Translations under genes and position numbers: made by a program | Shown: positions 9,424-17,827 of the stretch, one piece after another | How positions within the stretch are numbered: the stretch's first letter is position 1 | Layout of the letters: each line of letters opens with the position of its first letter | NCBI RefSeq assembly: GCF_002204745.1 | Contig: NZ_NIRR01000030.1 | Span: 1-50,774, forward strand | Direction of reading: 5' to 3' | Source: Hymenobacter amundsenii | Lineage (GTDB): Bacteria > Bacteroidota > Bacteroidia > Cytophagales > Hymenobacteraceae | DNA: 50,774 bases | The notes under the pieces: generated by a model | Database searches by the model: none | The model's input: only the letters and a program-made list of their open reading frames with translations | Told to the model about the DNA's origin: nothing

Positions 9424-9458
9424 CCCTAATCCCTAATCCCTAATCCCTAATCCCTAAT
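9424..9458. repeat. Five exact copies of the heptamer CCCTAAT
   Basis: Five perfect tandem 7-mers occupy 9424-9458 and begin three bases past the stop codon (9462-9464, minus strand) of the downstream gene. A unit of seven is unusual for a simple bacterial repeat and could vary in copy number by slippage. Confidence 0.9.
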
Positions 9459-9461
9459 CCA

Positions 9462-9875
9462 TCACGCGAACGGAACCAGGGCGGCCAGCAGGGTGGTGGT
9501 GATGCGGTGCCACTGCGGGTAGGGCCAGAGGGCGCCGGGGGCGGTGCCGGCGTGGCCGATTTCGCGGCGGGCAGTGCTTACCCAACCCAGCAGCACGGCG
9601 CGGGTTGGCAGGGCCTGGGCCGAGTGCAGCGCGGCGGGCCAGTCGTAGAGCGGCCACGACTCCAGCAGGTATTCGGCCTGGTCGGCGATGCGCGCCAGGC
9701 GAGCGGGGGCGTAGGGGTCGGAGGAAGGCAAGTGGCGAACGGCCCGATACAGCTCACGCAGGGCCGTGCGGGCCGGTGGGAAGCGCGTAGGTTCGTTCGG
9801 GACCAGAGCAGAAGGTTGTTCCATGTGGGCCGACGTACGACCCGCTTTCCGGGCTCGGATTGCCTTTGGAGGCAT
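9462..9875 (-). CDS. Hypothetical protein
   Basis: The frame codes for up to 137 residues from ATG 9875. A second start at 9824 (MEQPSALVPNE) gives 120 residues and may be the true one. The sequence is helix-rich with a conserved-looking block from ELYRAVRHLPSSDPYAP through AEYLLESWPLYDWPAALH. No membrane helix, signal peptide or known motif is visible. Codon use matches the neighbouring genes, which supports it being real. Confidence 0.5.
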   Translation of the reverse strand: MPPKAIRARKAGRTSAHMEQPSALVPNEPTRFPPARTALRELYRAVRHLPSSDPYAPARLARIADQAEYLLESWPLYDWPAALHSAQALPTRAVLLGWVSTARREIGHAGTAPGALWPYPQWHRITTTLLAALVPFA

Positions 9876-9944
9876 AAAAAAAGTAAATAGTGAATAAAGG
9901 TTGAAGCGGGAATTTTCTCCCTTAAAACTGGGTTTAGAGCCCGT

Positions 9945-10445
9945 TTAGGCCGAAAGCTGCGGGGGGAGCGAGGTATCGTCGGGCAGCACTTCGGCCCCGG
10001 TGCCGTGGTCGGGAGCCAGGCGCTTCCAGGTAGCGGCTCGCAGCTCGTCGAGGCGTTGAAGCGTGTCCTGAACGGTGGCGTGCTGGCTGACTTTCTCGAA
10101 CAGGCCCGACTTGTGGCCCGCTTTCAACAGTTGCTCTACCACCAGGGGCAGAATCCAGCCGACTACGTTGGAAGCCAGCGCCCCGCGTAGCCCTAAGCGT
10201 AACAATAACCGGGCCGCCATACGCTCCAGTAGCAGCGCCCGGGCCACGGGCAGGGCTTTGCCCACCACAAACTCGCGCACCAGCTCACCGTTGCCCTGCA
10301 CCACCTCGGCCCGCAGCACGTCCTGCACCGCATCGAGGGCCGACTGGGCGGCTTTGCGGAACAGGCGGCCGGTCTGCCAGGCGGCGAGCTTGCTGGTTTG
10401 CCCGGCCGAGCGCAGAAAATTTGGCAGGCGAATAGGGTTTTTCAT
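9945..10445 (-). CDS. Hypothetical protein, possibly membrane-associated
   Basis: The 166-residue product starts at ATG 10445 (MKNPIRLPNFLRSAGQTSK); the frame is open further upstream but that part is Pro/Arg-rich and unlikely. A basic N-terminus is followed by amphipathic helices and one hydrophobic stretch near residues 96-108 (ASNVVGWILPLVV). No family was recognised. It is transcribed away from the quinone oxidoreductase gene, and the two share the 156-bp gap before 10602. Confidence 0.5.
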   Translation of the reverse strand: MKNPIRLPNFLRSAGQTSKLAAWQTGRLFRKAAQSALDAVQDVLRAEVVQGNGELVREFVVGKALPVARALLLERMAARLLLRLGLRGALASNVVGWILPLVVEQLLKAGHKSGLFEKVSQHATVQDTLQRLDELRAATWKRLAPDHGTGAEVLPDDTSLPPQLSA

Positions 10446-10601
10446 GGACACTGAAAGGCGAAAGGCGAGGCCGGGGGGTGGACGGATTAGGCTACCAGGC
10501 TCCGTCCGAGGCCTCACCGTACCCAAAGGGGCTGTTTGCTCGTAAAGCCCAGCTTACGTTCACCCGGGGCGGTGGTTGCCGGCCCCACCTTCGGTACTGC
10601 C

Positions 10602-11576
10602 ATGAAAGCCATTGTTATCCGCCAGGCCGGCGGCCCCGACGTCCTCGATTACCGCACCCTGACCCGCCCCGAACCCGCCGCCCACCAGGTGCTGCTGCGC
10701 GTGGGCGCGGCCGGCGTTAATAGGCCCGATGTGCTGCTGCGGGCCGGTAGGTATGGCGGCGGCGGCGACGTGGCCGGGCTGGTACCGGGCCTCGAAGTGG
10801 CCGGCCACGTCGTGAGCTGTGGAGCCGAGGTAACGCGCTGGCACCCCGGCGACGCCGTGTGCGCCCTGCTCGCCGAGGGTGGCTACGCCGAATACGCCGT
10901 GGTGGATGCCCGCCATTGCCTGCCGGTGCCCGCGGGCCTGAGTTTGGTAGAAGCCGCCAGCCTGCCCGAAACAGCCTTTACGGTCTGGCATAACGTGTTT
11001 CAGCGGGGCGGCCTGCAACCCGGCGAAACGCTGCTGGTGCACGGAGGCAGCAGCGGTATCGGGGTACTGGCCGTGCAGCTGGCCCACGCCCTGGGTAGCC
11101 GGGTGGCCACCACGGCGGGCTCGGCTGACAAGTGCGCCGCCGTCGCCCGCCTCGGGGCCGATATCGTGGTCAACTACAAGGAGCAGGACTTTGAGGCCGT
11201 GTTGGCCGAAGCCGGTGGGGCCGACGTTATCCTGGACATGGTGGGGGGCGACTACACGCCCAAAAACCTGCGCCTGCTGCGCGACGACGGCCGACTGGTG
11301 TTCATCAACGCAATGCAAGGTGCCCAGGCCGAATTCAACGCCCTCGATGTGATGCGCCGCCGCCTTACCATCAGCGGCAGCACGCTACGGCCCCGCTCGG
11401 CCGAATTCAAGGCGGCGCTGGCCCTGGAAGTGGAGCGCCACATCTGGCCCGTAGTGGCCGCCGGCCAGCTCCAACCGGTGCTGGAGCGTACCTTCCCGCT
11501 GGCCGAAGCCGCCGCCGCCCATCGGCTGCTGGAAACCAGTACCCACATCGGGAAAATCGTGCTCACCGTGGCGTGA
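10602..11576 (+). CDS. NAD(P)H quinone oxidoreductase, zinc-independent MDR family
   Basis: The 324-residue protein is a medium-chain dehydrogenase/reductase of the quinone oxidoreductase (PIG3-like) type, which uses NADPH to reduce quinones or enones in the cytoplasm. The GroES-like domain contains AGVNRPDVLLRAGRY and a GHVVSCGAEVTRW segment. The Rossmann domain contains LVHGGSSGIGVLAVQLA, the nucleotide-binding glycine motif, near residue 145. Catalytic zinc ligands are absent, as expected for this branch. ATG 10602 is chosen because MKAIVI begins the family fold. The SDR gene 108 bases downstream on the same strand may be co-transcribed. Confidence 0.9.
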   Translation: MKAIVIRQAGGPDVLDYRTLTRPEPAAHQVLLRVGAAGVNRPDVLLRAGRYGGGGDVAGLVPGLEVAGHVVSCGAEVTRWHPGDAVCALLAEGGYAEYAVVDARHCLPVPAGLSLVEAASLPETAFTVWHNVFQRGGLQPGETLLVHGGSSGIGVLAVQLAHALGSRVATTAGSADKCAAVARLGADIVVNYKEQDFEAVLAEAGGADVILDMVGGDYTPKNLRLLRDDGRLVFINAMQGAQAEFNALDVMRRRLTISGSTLRPRSAEFKAALALEVERHIWPVVAAGQLQPVLERTFPLAEAAAAHRLLETSTHIGKIVLTVA

Positions 11577-11684
11577 GGCTAAGCGGGACCGAACTGGCCC
11601 AACGAAAGCCGCACGGCCTCGTTAGCCTACTGGCTTATCCACGGTTGAGCTTTATTCCGCCGACTTTTTAACCTGCCCTATTCC

Positions 11685-12341
11685 ATGTCCACCGCACTCC
11701 TGATCGGGGCCACTGGCCTCGTGGGCGACTACCTGCTGCGGCAGCTGTTGCTCGACGACCAATTCACCCACCTGAAAGTATTTACCCGCCGCCCCACCGG
11801 CTACCAGAATCCCAAGCTGGAAGAGCATATAGTTGATTTCGATCAACCCCGCGACTGGAACGAGGAACTGCGCGGCGACGTGCTGTTTTCCAGCCTCGGC
11901 ACCACCCTGAGCCAGGCCGGCAGCCAGGATGCCCAGTACACCGTCGATTACACCTACCAGTTTCAGGCGGCGCAGGCAGCGGCCGAAAACGGGGTGCCCA
12001 CCTACGTGCTGGTATCGTCGGCGGGGGCCGATGCTGAGTCGCTGATGTTCTACAGCCGCATGAAGGGCGAGCTGGAGCGCGACATCAAGCGGTTGCCGTT
12101 CCAGCGCATCCGCCTCATCCAGCCCGGTATTCTGGCCGGTCCCCGCACCAAGCAGCGGCTGGGCGAAAAAGTGGGCCTCTGGCTGGCCACGGCCGCCAGC
12201 ACCATGCCCCTGCTGCACAGCTACCGCCCCATTCACGCCCGCACCGTAGCCCGCGCCATGCGCCACGCCGCTCTCGACGAAACCCCCGGCGTGCAGACCG
12301 ACTCGCTCGAACAGGTTTTCACCCGCGCCGGAAAGGAGTGA
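11685..12341 (+). CDS. Atypical SDR / NAD(P)H-binding oxidoreductase
   Basis: The 218-residue protein starts with the Rossmann motif LLIGATGLVGDYLL at residues 5-18. FSSLGTT follows near 66-72, and YVLVSSAGAD with YSRMKGELE supplies the conserved YxxxK pair. This pattern fits the HTATIP2/TIP30-like group of atypical short-chain dehydrogenases, whose substrates are mostly unknown. A second, different SDR of similar size is at 16418. No terminator is seen after it, and it converges with the lactonase-like gene. Confidence 0.85.
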   Translation: MSTALLIGATGLVGDYLLRQLLLDDQFTHLKVFTRRPTGYQNPKLEEHIVDFDQPRDWNEELRGDVLFSSLGTTLSQAGSQDAQYTVDYTYQFQAAQAAAENGVPTYVLVSSAGADAESLMFYSRMKGELERDIKRLPFQRIRLIQPGILAGPRTKQRLGEKVGLWLATAASTMPLLHSYRPIHARTVARAMRHAALDETPGVQTDSLEQVFTRAGKE

Positions 12342-12368
12342 GTGTTAAATGTAAACTGAACTTTCACC

Positions 12369-13564
12369 TCACCGAACCAAAAAATCGGGCACTACTCGCA
12401 GGCATACCGGCTTGGGTACCGAGGTAGCGTTGCCGGTCGCCGTAAGCAAACCGGTTTGCGGATCGACGAAGTACGTGACGATGGAATTGGAGTTCTGATT
12501 GGCCACCAGCAGTAGGCGGCCGTTGGGGCTGAGGGCGAAGTTGCGGGGCGTCTGGCCCTGGCTGCTCACGGTTTGCAGCAACGTCAGGTGGCCATTGCCG
12601 GGGGCTACGCCGAACACGGCGATGCTGTTGTGGCCGCGGTTGGAACTGTACACGAACCGGCCGTTGGGGGCCACGTGAATATCGGCAGCAGTGTTGGGAG
12701 CGGTGAAATCGGCCGGTAGCGCCGACAGCGTGTTGATTTCGGCGAACGTGCCGGCCAGGGCTTCGTAGCGCAGGGCCGTTACGGTCGAAGTCAGTTCGTT
12801 GGCCAGGTAGGCCCAGCGGCCGTTGGGGTGGAAGGCGAGGTGGCGCGGCCCCGCCCCAGGCTGGGCTGTGAAGGCTGGGGCGGCCAGCGGTTCCAACTGC
12901 CCCCGGGCCGCGTCGAGTCGGTAGCCCACCACTTGGTCGGTGCCCAAATCAACGGCGAAGGCAAACCGGCGGCCGGGTCGGGGATGATGCAATGGGCGTG
13001 GGGCTTTTCCTGCCGTTCCCGGTTCGGACCCGCGCCCCGGTGCGCATCGGTGGCGGTGGCCGGGCCCAGTTGCCCATCGGGGGCCAAGGGCAACAGAGCT
13101 ACGCTGCCGCCGGTGTAGTTGGCCACCAGCGCGGCCCGGTTATCGGGGCTCAGGCTGACGTAGCAGGGGTCAGCCCCACCCGAGGCCTGGCGGCCCTGGG
13201 GCGTCAGTTGGCCCGTTTGCTGATTGATGCTGAAGGTGCTGACGAAACCGCTGGCCGCCCCCTCAAACTGGCCCACCTCGTTGGCGGCGTACAAGTGTTG
13301 GTGGCGGGCATCGAGGGTAATAAACGACGGATTGACCCCGGCCTTTTCGGCCCGCAGCTGGGTCAGGGTTCCGTCGGTACCCAGGCGGTAGAGGAAAATA
13401 CTTTCGGCCTCCGCTTCGGCATAGGTGCTCACATACACCAGGCAATCGGGCCGGGAGGTGCTGGATGGGCGGCCCGCGCCGCAGCCGGCCAGCCAGGGCA
13501 AGCCAGCCAGGGCCAGGGTAACGAGTTGCAGGAAACGGCGGCGGGAGAAACCGGTAAGGGGCAT
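12369..13564 (-). pseudogene. Lactonase-family beta-propeller lipoprotein, split by a -1 frameshift
   Basis: The first frame (13564 down to about 12970) begins FSRRRFLQLVTLALAG and LAGC, a twin-arginine-type lipoprotein signal. It continues with propeller blades (SYVSTYAE-like start, VNPSFITLDARHQHLYAANE, PCYVSLSPDNRAALVANYTGG). The second frame (about 12975 down to 12369) supplies the remaining blades, including GPRHLAFHPNGRWAYLANE and PRNFALSPNGRLLLVANQ. One base missing from the GGCCGG run at about 12966-12977 explains the break, since restoring it gives PDPAGRFAFAVDLG. The family includes 6-phosphogluconolactonase, but exported members often act on other or unknown substrates. It may be a real pseudogene or a base-call error. 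Confidence 0.8.
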
Positions 13565-13683
13565 AGAGCGAGCAGGAAAAGAAGCGAAATGGTGGTCAAG
13601 GTAAGTAGCCGGCCTCCGAAACAGGAAGTGGGGTCGGGAAAAGGGCCGGGTTTCCAGGGGCTCGTTGGCAGTTGCCAGCCGCT

Positions 13684-13712
13684 TGGCCGCTGCCCGGCAG
13701 CGCGTACCTTTG
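13684..13712 (+). promoter_or_regulatory. Bacteroidota-type promoter of ispG
   Basis: A TTG at 13684-13686 and TACCTTTG at 13705-13712 are separated by 18 bases, which matches the TTG-N17-23-TAnnTTTG pattern. The -7 box lies 43 bases before the ispG start. Confidence 0.6.
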
Positions 13713-13755
13713 CCGCGTTGCGCAACTTTCGCCTTCCGCCCCCGGTTTTCTGTAT

Positions 13756-15822
13756 ATGAACACGACGTATTGCCCCAGCCTGACCGAATACAAGCGCCGC
13801 CTGAGCCGCGAGGTGAAGATTGGCGACCTGCCCATGGGCGGCCTTAACCCGATTCGGGTCCAGAGCATGACCACCGTCGACACCATGGATACGCTCGGCT
13901 CGGTGGAGCAGACGCTGCGCATGGTGGAAGCTGGCTGCGAGTACGTGCGCATCACGGCCCCCAGCGTAAAGGAGGCCCAGAACCTGCTCGAAATAAAAAA
14001 GGAACTGCGTAAGCGCGGCTGCACGGTGCCCCTGATTGCCGACATCCACTTCACGCCTAACGCCGCCGAGCTGGCCGCCCGCATCGTGGAGAAAGTGCGC
14101 GTGAACCCCGGCAACTACGCCGACAAGAAGAAATTCGACCTTATCGAGTACACTGACGCCAGCTACGCGGCCGAGGTAGACCGCATCCGCGAGCGGTTCC
14201 GGCCGTTGGTGCAAATCTGCAAGCAGTACGGCACGGCTATGCGCATCGGCACCAACCACGGCTCGCTCTCCGACCGGATTCTGAGCCGTTACGGCGATAC
14301 GCCGCTGGGCATGGTGGAGTCGGCGCTGGAGTTTTTGCGCCTCTGCGAGGAGGAAAACTACTACAATGTGGTGCTGAGCATGAAGGCCAGCAACACCCAG
14401 GTAATGGTGCAGGCCTACCGCCTGCTGGTGCAGAAGCTCGACGCCGAAGGCCTGCAGCCCTACCCGCTGCACCTGGGCGTAACGGAAGCCGGCGAGGCCG
14501 AAGACGGCCGCATCAAGTCGGCCGTGGGCATCGGTACGTTGCTCGAAGACGGCCTCGGCGACACCGTGCGCGTGAGCCTCACCGAAGCCCCCGAAGCCGA
14601 AGCCCCGGTAGCCAAAGCCCTGATTGACCGCTACACCCATCGCGCCGAGCAAGCGGATCCTATTCCTGATTTAGCTGTTAGCTCAGAGCTGTTAGCTGAT
14701 AGCTCTGAGCAAAACGAAGCTGATAGCCCAAATAGGAACGAAGCTAATAGCTCAAAAAATAGCCCAATCAATCCCTTCCAGTATCACCGCCGCGTAACGC
14801 GGGAGGTGCTCAACTTTGGGGGGCTGAACGTACCGCGGGTGGTGGTAGACTTCTCGCGTTTGCCGGGGCTGGAGTACGCCGATTTGCGGGCCGCCGGCCA
14901 CCTGTATTCGGCGTTTCTGGATAAGTTTCAGATGAGTGATTTGGGGGCCGACTACCTGTACTCGGGCCAGCGCCCGGTGCCGTTTATGCTGCCCAACGGC
15001 CTGCGCGAACTAGTGGATTACAGCGCCTGGCTCGATGCCGGCCAGCGCCCCGAGCACTACCCCGTGCTCACGCAGGACGAATACGCCGCCGCCGGAGCCC
15101 GCCACCCCACGCTGAACTTCGTGTTTCAGAACCTGGCCTCGCTCACGCCGCCCACGCTGGCGCAGTTGCGCCAGGATGCCACGGCCGTTATCATCCTCTA
15201 CACCGATAACGCCCACGCCATGCCCGAAATCCGCCGGGCTTTCTTCGAGTTGCTGAACCACGACGTGCCCAACCCGGTAGTCGTCAACCGCCAGTACCCG
15301 GCCCTCACGCCCGAACAAACCCAGCTCTACGCTGCCACCGACGTGGGCGGCCTGCTGCTCGACGGCCTTGGCGACGGCGTGGTGCTGAGCACCGAGCTGC
15401 TGCCCGAGCGCCCGAAAGCGGAGTGGCTCACGGTGCTCGACCAGCTCAATCAGCTCAGCTTCGGTATCCTCCAGGCGGCCCGCACGCGCATGAGCAAAAC
15501 CGAATACATCAGCTGCCCCAGCTGCGGCCGCACCCTGTTCGATTTGCAGGAAACCACCGCCATGATCCGCCAGCGCACCGACCACCTCAAGGGTGTCAAA
15601 ATCGGTATCATGGGCTGCATCGTGAACGGCCCCGGTGAAATGGCCGACGCCGACTACGGCTATGTGGGCGTGGGCAAGGGCAAAATCGCCCTCTATCGCG
15701 GCCAGGAAGTTATCAAGAAATCGGTGCCCGAAGCCCAGGCCGTCGACCAGCTCATCGACCTCATGCGCGAAGACGGCCGCTGGGTGGAAAAGGAGTTTCT
15801 GGAGGAGCCGGTAGCGGGGTAG
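13756..15822 (+). CDS. ispG: 4-hydroxy-3-methylbut-2-enyl diphosphate synthase, long Bacteroidota form
   Basis: IspG reduces MEcPP to HMBPP with a [4Fe-4S] cluster, in the methylerythritol phosphate route to isoprenoids. The 688 residues fit the three-domain form. A TIM barrel (about 1-290, with IRVQSMTTVDTMDT and PLIADIHFTP) is followed by an inserted domain (about 340-570) and a C-terminal Fe-S domain with CPSCGRT and GCIVNGPGE. The start at 13756 (MNTTYCPSLTEYKRR) is chosen over an earlier frame opening at 13672. Odd feature: residues about 301-340 are a Ser/Asn/Glu-rich linker encoded by AT-rich DNA that repeats AGCTGATAGCT-type words found elsewhere between genes. A SUKH-like gene begins 6 bases after the stop. 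Confidence 0.95.
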   Translation: MNTTYCPSLTEYKRRLSREVKIGDLPMGGLNPIRVQSMTTVDTMDTLGSVEQTLRMVEAGCEYVRITAPSVKEAQNLLEIKKELRKRGCTVPLIADIHFTPNAAELAARIVEKVRVNPGNYADKKKFDLIEYTDASYAAEVDRIRERFRPLVQICKQYGTAMRIGTNHGSLSDRILSRYGDTPLGMVESALEFLRLCEEENYYNVVLSMKASNTQVMVQAYRLLVQKLDAEGLQPYPLHLGVTEAGEAEDGRIKSAVGIGTLLEDGLGDTVRVSLTEAPEAEAPVAKALIDRYTHRAEQADPIPDLAVSSELLADSSEQNEADSPNRNEANSSKNSPINPFQYHRRVTREVLNFGGLNVPRVVVDFSRLPGLEYADLRAAGHLYSAFLDKFQMSDLGADYLYSGQRPVPFMLPNGLRELVDYSAWLDAGQRPEHYPVLTQDEYAAAGARHPTLNFVFQNLASLTPPTLAQLRQDATAVIILYTDNAHAMPEIRRAFFELLNHDVPNPVVVNRQYPALTPEQTQLYAATDVGGLLLDGLGDGVVLSTELLPERPKAEWLTVLDQLNQLSFGILQAARTRMSKTEYISCPSCGRTLFDLQETTAMIRQRTDHLKGVKIGIMGCIVNGPGEMADADYGYVGVGKGKIALYRGQEVIKKSVPEAQAVDQLIDLMREDGRWVEKEFLEEPVAG
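14659..14775 (+). repeat. AT-rich AGCTGATAGCT-type repeat taken in frame into ispG
   Basis: Words such as AGCTGTTAGCT, AGCTGATAGC and AGCTAATAGCT recur across this 117-bp segment, in contrast with the GC-rich DNA on both sides. Similar words form intergenic repeats at 44341-44374 and 47107-47125. The segment keeps the ispG frame open and encodes a linker between two folded domains. Confidence 0.65.
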
Positions 15823-15828
15823 GAGGTG

Positions 15829-16359
15829 ATGAATATACCAATAATGGATGCCGAGAGCATGCGGCAGTCTTTGGCAGTGGCTGCCATCAATGTGCGTCAG
15901 CACTTCGAGCCACTGCGAAATGAGAATATAGAACTGCTCCACCGGGTCGGTTTATCAGAAGAAGCGCTACAGTTTTTCGAAGAGTTTTCCTTTGATAGGG
16001 ATTTGGAAGTAGGCGAACTGCATTACGACCAAGCAAATTGCTTCAAGAAAAACCTAGATTGGGAAGATGCCTTTCAGCGGGCCCTGCGCACGGAATTACT
16101 GCTGGTAGGTAGTGGACCAAGTGGCGACCCAATTGCGGTAGATCTGCATGACTATCAGGTCGGCTACCTATTCCATGACTATTTCTGGGACGAAGAAAAC
16201 GAAGAGCCGAGAAAGTTTTTCATCAAGATGAACTGCTCTTTAGGTCAGCTTTTCATGAACGCAATAACCATAGAAGGATATCCTATTGATGCATATGAAG
16301 CGGCTGCCTATACGGGGTCGGAATTCACAGGATATTGGAGCCCGGAGAATACAGACTAG
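15829..16359 (+). CDS. SUKH (SMI1/KNR4)-like protein, orphan immunity candidate
   Basis: The 176-residue soluble protein contains LLLVGSGPSGDPIAVDL followed by VGYLFHDYFWDE and ends with FIKMNCSLGQLFMNAI. This is the pattern of the SMI1/KNR4 (SUKH) fold, in which a 'G..G.G..i.lD' strand is followed by a His-Asp turn and a C-terminal helix. Many SUKH proteins neutralise secreted nuclease toxins. No toxin gene is next to it. AGGAGG at 15821-15826 overlaps the ispG stop and lies very close to ATG 15829, so ATG 15844 is also possible. The coding DNA is AT-richer than ispG, consistent with acquisition. Confidence 0.6.
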   Translation: MNIPIMDAESMRQSLAVAAINVRQHFEPLRNENIELLHRVGLSEEALQFFEEFSFDRDLEVGELHYDQANCFKKNLDWEDAFQRALRTELLLVGSGPSGDPIAVDLHDYQVGYLFHDYFWDEENEEPRKFFIKMNCSLGQLFMNAITIEGYPIDAYEAAAYTGSEFTGYWSPENTD

Positions 16360-16417
16360 CTAAACTGAAGTGAATCAGCCCTAAATCATTCTCGCCCCTC
16401 ATCCGTCCCCTTACCCC

Positions 16418-17083
16418 ATGAAACTACGCGTAATCATCACTGGGGCGACGGGCATGGTAGGAGAGGGCGTACTGCTGGAGTGCCTGAACAACCCCAATGT
16501 GGAGCAGGTGCTGTCCATCAGCCGCCGGCCCAGCGGGCATACCCACCCCAAGCTGCGGGAAATTCTGCACGAGAACTTCCTCGACCTCACGCCCATTGCC
16601 GACCAGCTGACGGGCTACAACGCCTGCTTCTTCTGCCTCGGCGTGTCGTCGGTGGGGCTGCAGGAGCCTGAGTACCGCCGCCTCACCTACGACCTCACCC
16701 TGCACTTCGCCCAAACGCTACTGGCCCGCAACGGCCCCGACCTCAAGTTTTGCTACGTGTCGGGCGCGGGTACCGATTCTTCGGAGCAAGGCCGCCAGAT
16801 GTGGGCCCGGGTGAAGGGCGCAACCGAAAATGCGCTGCTGGCGCTGGGTTTTCGGGCGGCTTTCATGTTCCGGCCCGGCTTCTTGAAGCCCACGCCCGGC
16901 CAGCAACACGTGCTTTCGTATTACAAGTACCTGGGCTGGCTGTATCCGGTGGTGCGGGGGCTGGCGCCCCGCTACGCTTCTACGCTGGCCGAGCTGGGGC
17001 AGGCCATGCTGCACGTAACGCAACGCGGCTACGTGCGGCCGGTGCTGGAAGTGCCGGACATAGTGGCGGCGGCCAACGGATAA
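16418..17083 (+). CDS. Atypical SDR / NAD-dependent epimerase-like protein
   Basis: The 221-residue product begins MKLRVIITGATGMVGEGVL, a Rossmann nucleotide-binding motif at residues 8-15. It continues with FFCLGVSSVG, FCYVSGAGTDSSE and the MWARVKGATE segment that carries the conserved Lys. MFRPGFLKP and a hydrophobic C-terminal third follow. It belongs to the same broad class as the protein at 11685 but is clearly diverged from it. The substrate is unknown. It converges with the NTF2-like gene, 25 bases apart. Confidence 0.85.
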   Translation: MKLRVIITGATGMVGEGVLLECLNNPNVEQVLSISRRPSGHTHPKLREILHENFLDLTPIADQLTGYNACFFCLGVSSVGLQEPEYRRLTYDLTLHFAQTLLARNGPDLKFCYVSGAGTDSSEQGRQMWARVKGATENALLALGFRAAFMFRPGFLKPTPGQQHVLSYYKYLGWLYPVVRGLAPRYASTLAELGQAMLHVTQRGYVRPVLEVPDIVAAANG

Positions 17084-17108
17084 GGGCCCCGGCTGCAGCC
17101 AGCCCGCA

Positions 17109-17582
17109 CTACTTACACTTGTCCTTGCGGCGGGTATCGATAACGTGGGCAATGCGCCAGCCGGCGGCCAGCTTCACCAGCTGAAACGAGTTGTAGCCGC
17201 AGTGGCTGAAGGTGGTGCCCCGGTAGAACTCGTAGGGCGTCCAGACGCTGGCCAGGTTGGCGTCAATCAACACCTGTTCGAACCGAATGCGCTCATCCCA
17301 AACCTCTTGGTGCGGCGTGCCCACGGCCCGCAAAAAGGCCGCCGGGCTCTCGGGGTGCACCGCGGGCGGGCCGGGGCCGTTGGTAATGGTGTGGAAAATG
17401 GCGCCCGGGGCCAGTGTAGCCCCCACGGCGGCGCTGTCGGCACGGCGCATACCGTCGAAGAACGCGCGGATGGTAGCCTGCACGGCGGCCGTTTCGGTGG
17501 ACGGCGGGGGCGTGGTAGTCTGGGCCCGGGCTGCGAAAGTGGGAGCGAGCAGGGGGAGCAGCAGCAGCAGCAGCAGTTTCAT
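17109..17582 (-). CDS. Secreted NTF2/SnoaL-like protein
   Basis: The 157-residue protein begins MKLLLLLLLPLLAPTFAARAQ, a signal peptide probably cleaved after ARAQ. The mature part fits the NTF2-like cone fold, with IRAFFDGMRRADSAAVGATL in the first helices and a final strand pair (YNSFQLVKLAAGWRIAHVIDT). Proteins of this group in Bacteroidota are common and mostly of unknown function. A run of CAG-type triplets at 17560-17578 encodes the leucine tract of the signal. Confidence 0.8.
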   Translation of the reverse strand: MKLLLLLLLPLLAPTFAARAQTTTPPPSTETAAVQATIRAFFDGMRRADSAAVGATLAPGAIFHTITNGPGPPAVHPESPAAFLRAVGTPHQEVWDERIRFEQVLIDANLASVWTPYEFYRGTTFSHCGYNSFQLVKLAAGWRIAHVIDTRRKDKCK

Positions 17583-17663
17583 GGCAGGGTGAGCAGGGGT
17601 TGGTAGGAGCGGGGGCGTGTGCTTTGGTTGGCGAAGTAAGGGTTCTTATTTCGGACTTCTACG

Positions 17664-17714
17664 GAACGGCTGGAGCTTCGCTTCGCTGTCGTGCGGTTTG
17701 TGCTATAGCCGTTC
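17664..17714. repeat. Degenerate palindromic element sharing words with 48946-49059
   Basis: GAACGGCT at 17664-17671 is inverted as AGCCGTTC at 17707-17714. The interior contains GGAGCTTCGCTTCGCTGT, which resembles GGAGCTTAGCTTCGCTGT at 49021. The gap from 17583 to 17827 contains nothing else that was recognised. Confidence 0.5.
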
Positions 17715-17827
17715 TGCATAAATCCTGTTATTATAGACGTAATTGCGCTGTTACGTTTTTCGGCTGCCGCTTGGCCTAGCCGCCTCGCAGTTCCCGATTC
17801 CGCCCGCCATTCACCATCCCACCCCGC

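Noticed and set aside
9424..9458. Telomere-like repeat
   Set aside because: The unit resembles eukaryotic telomere DNA by chance. There are only five copies inside a bacterial intergenic gap.
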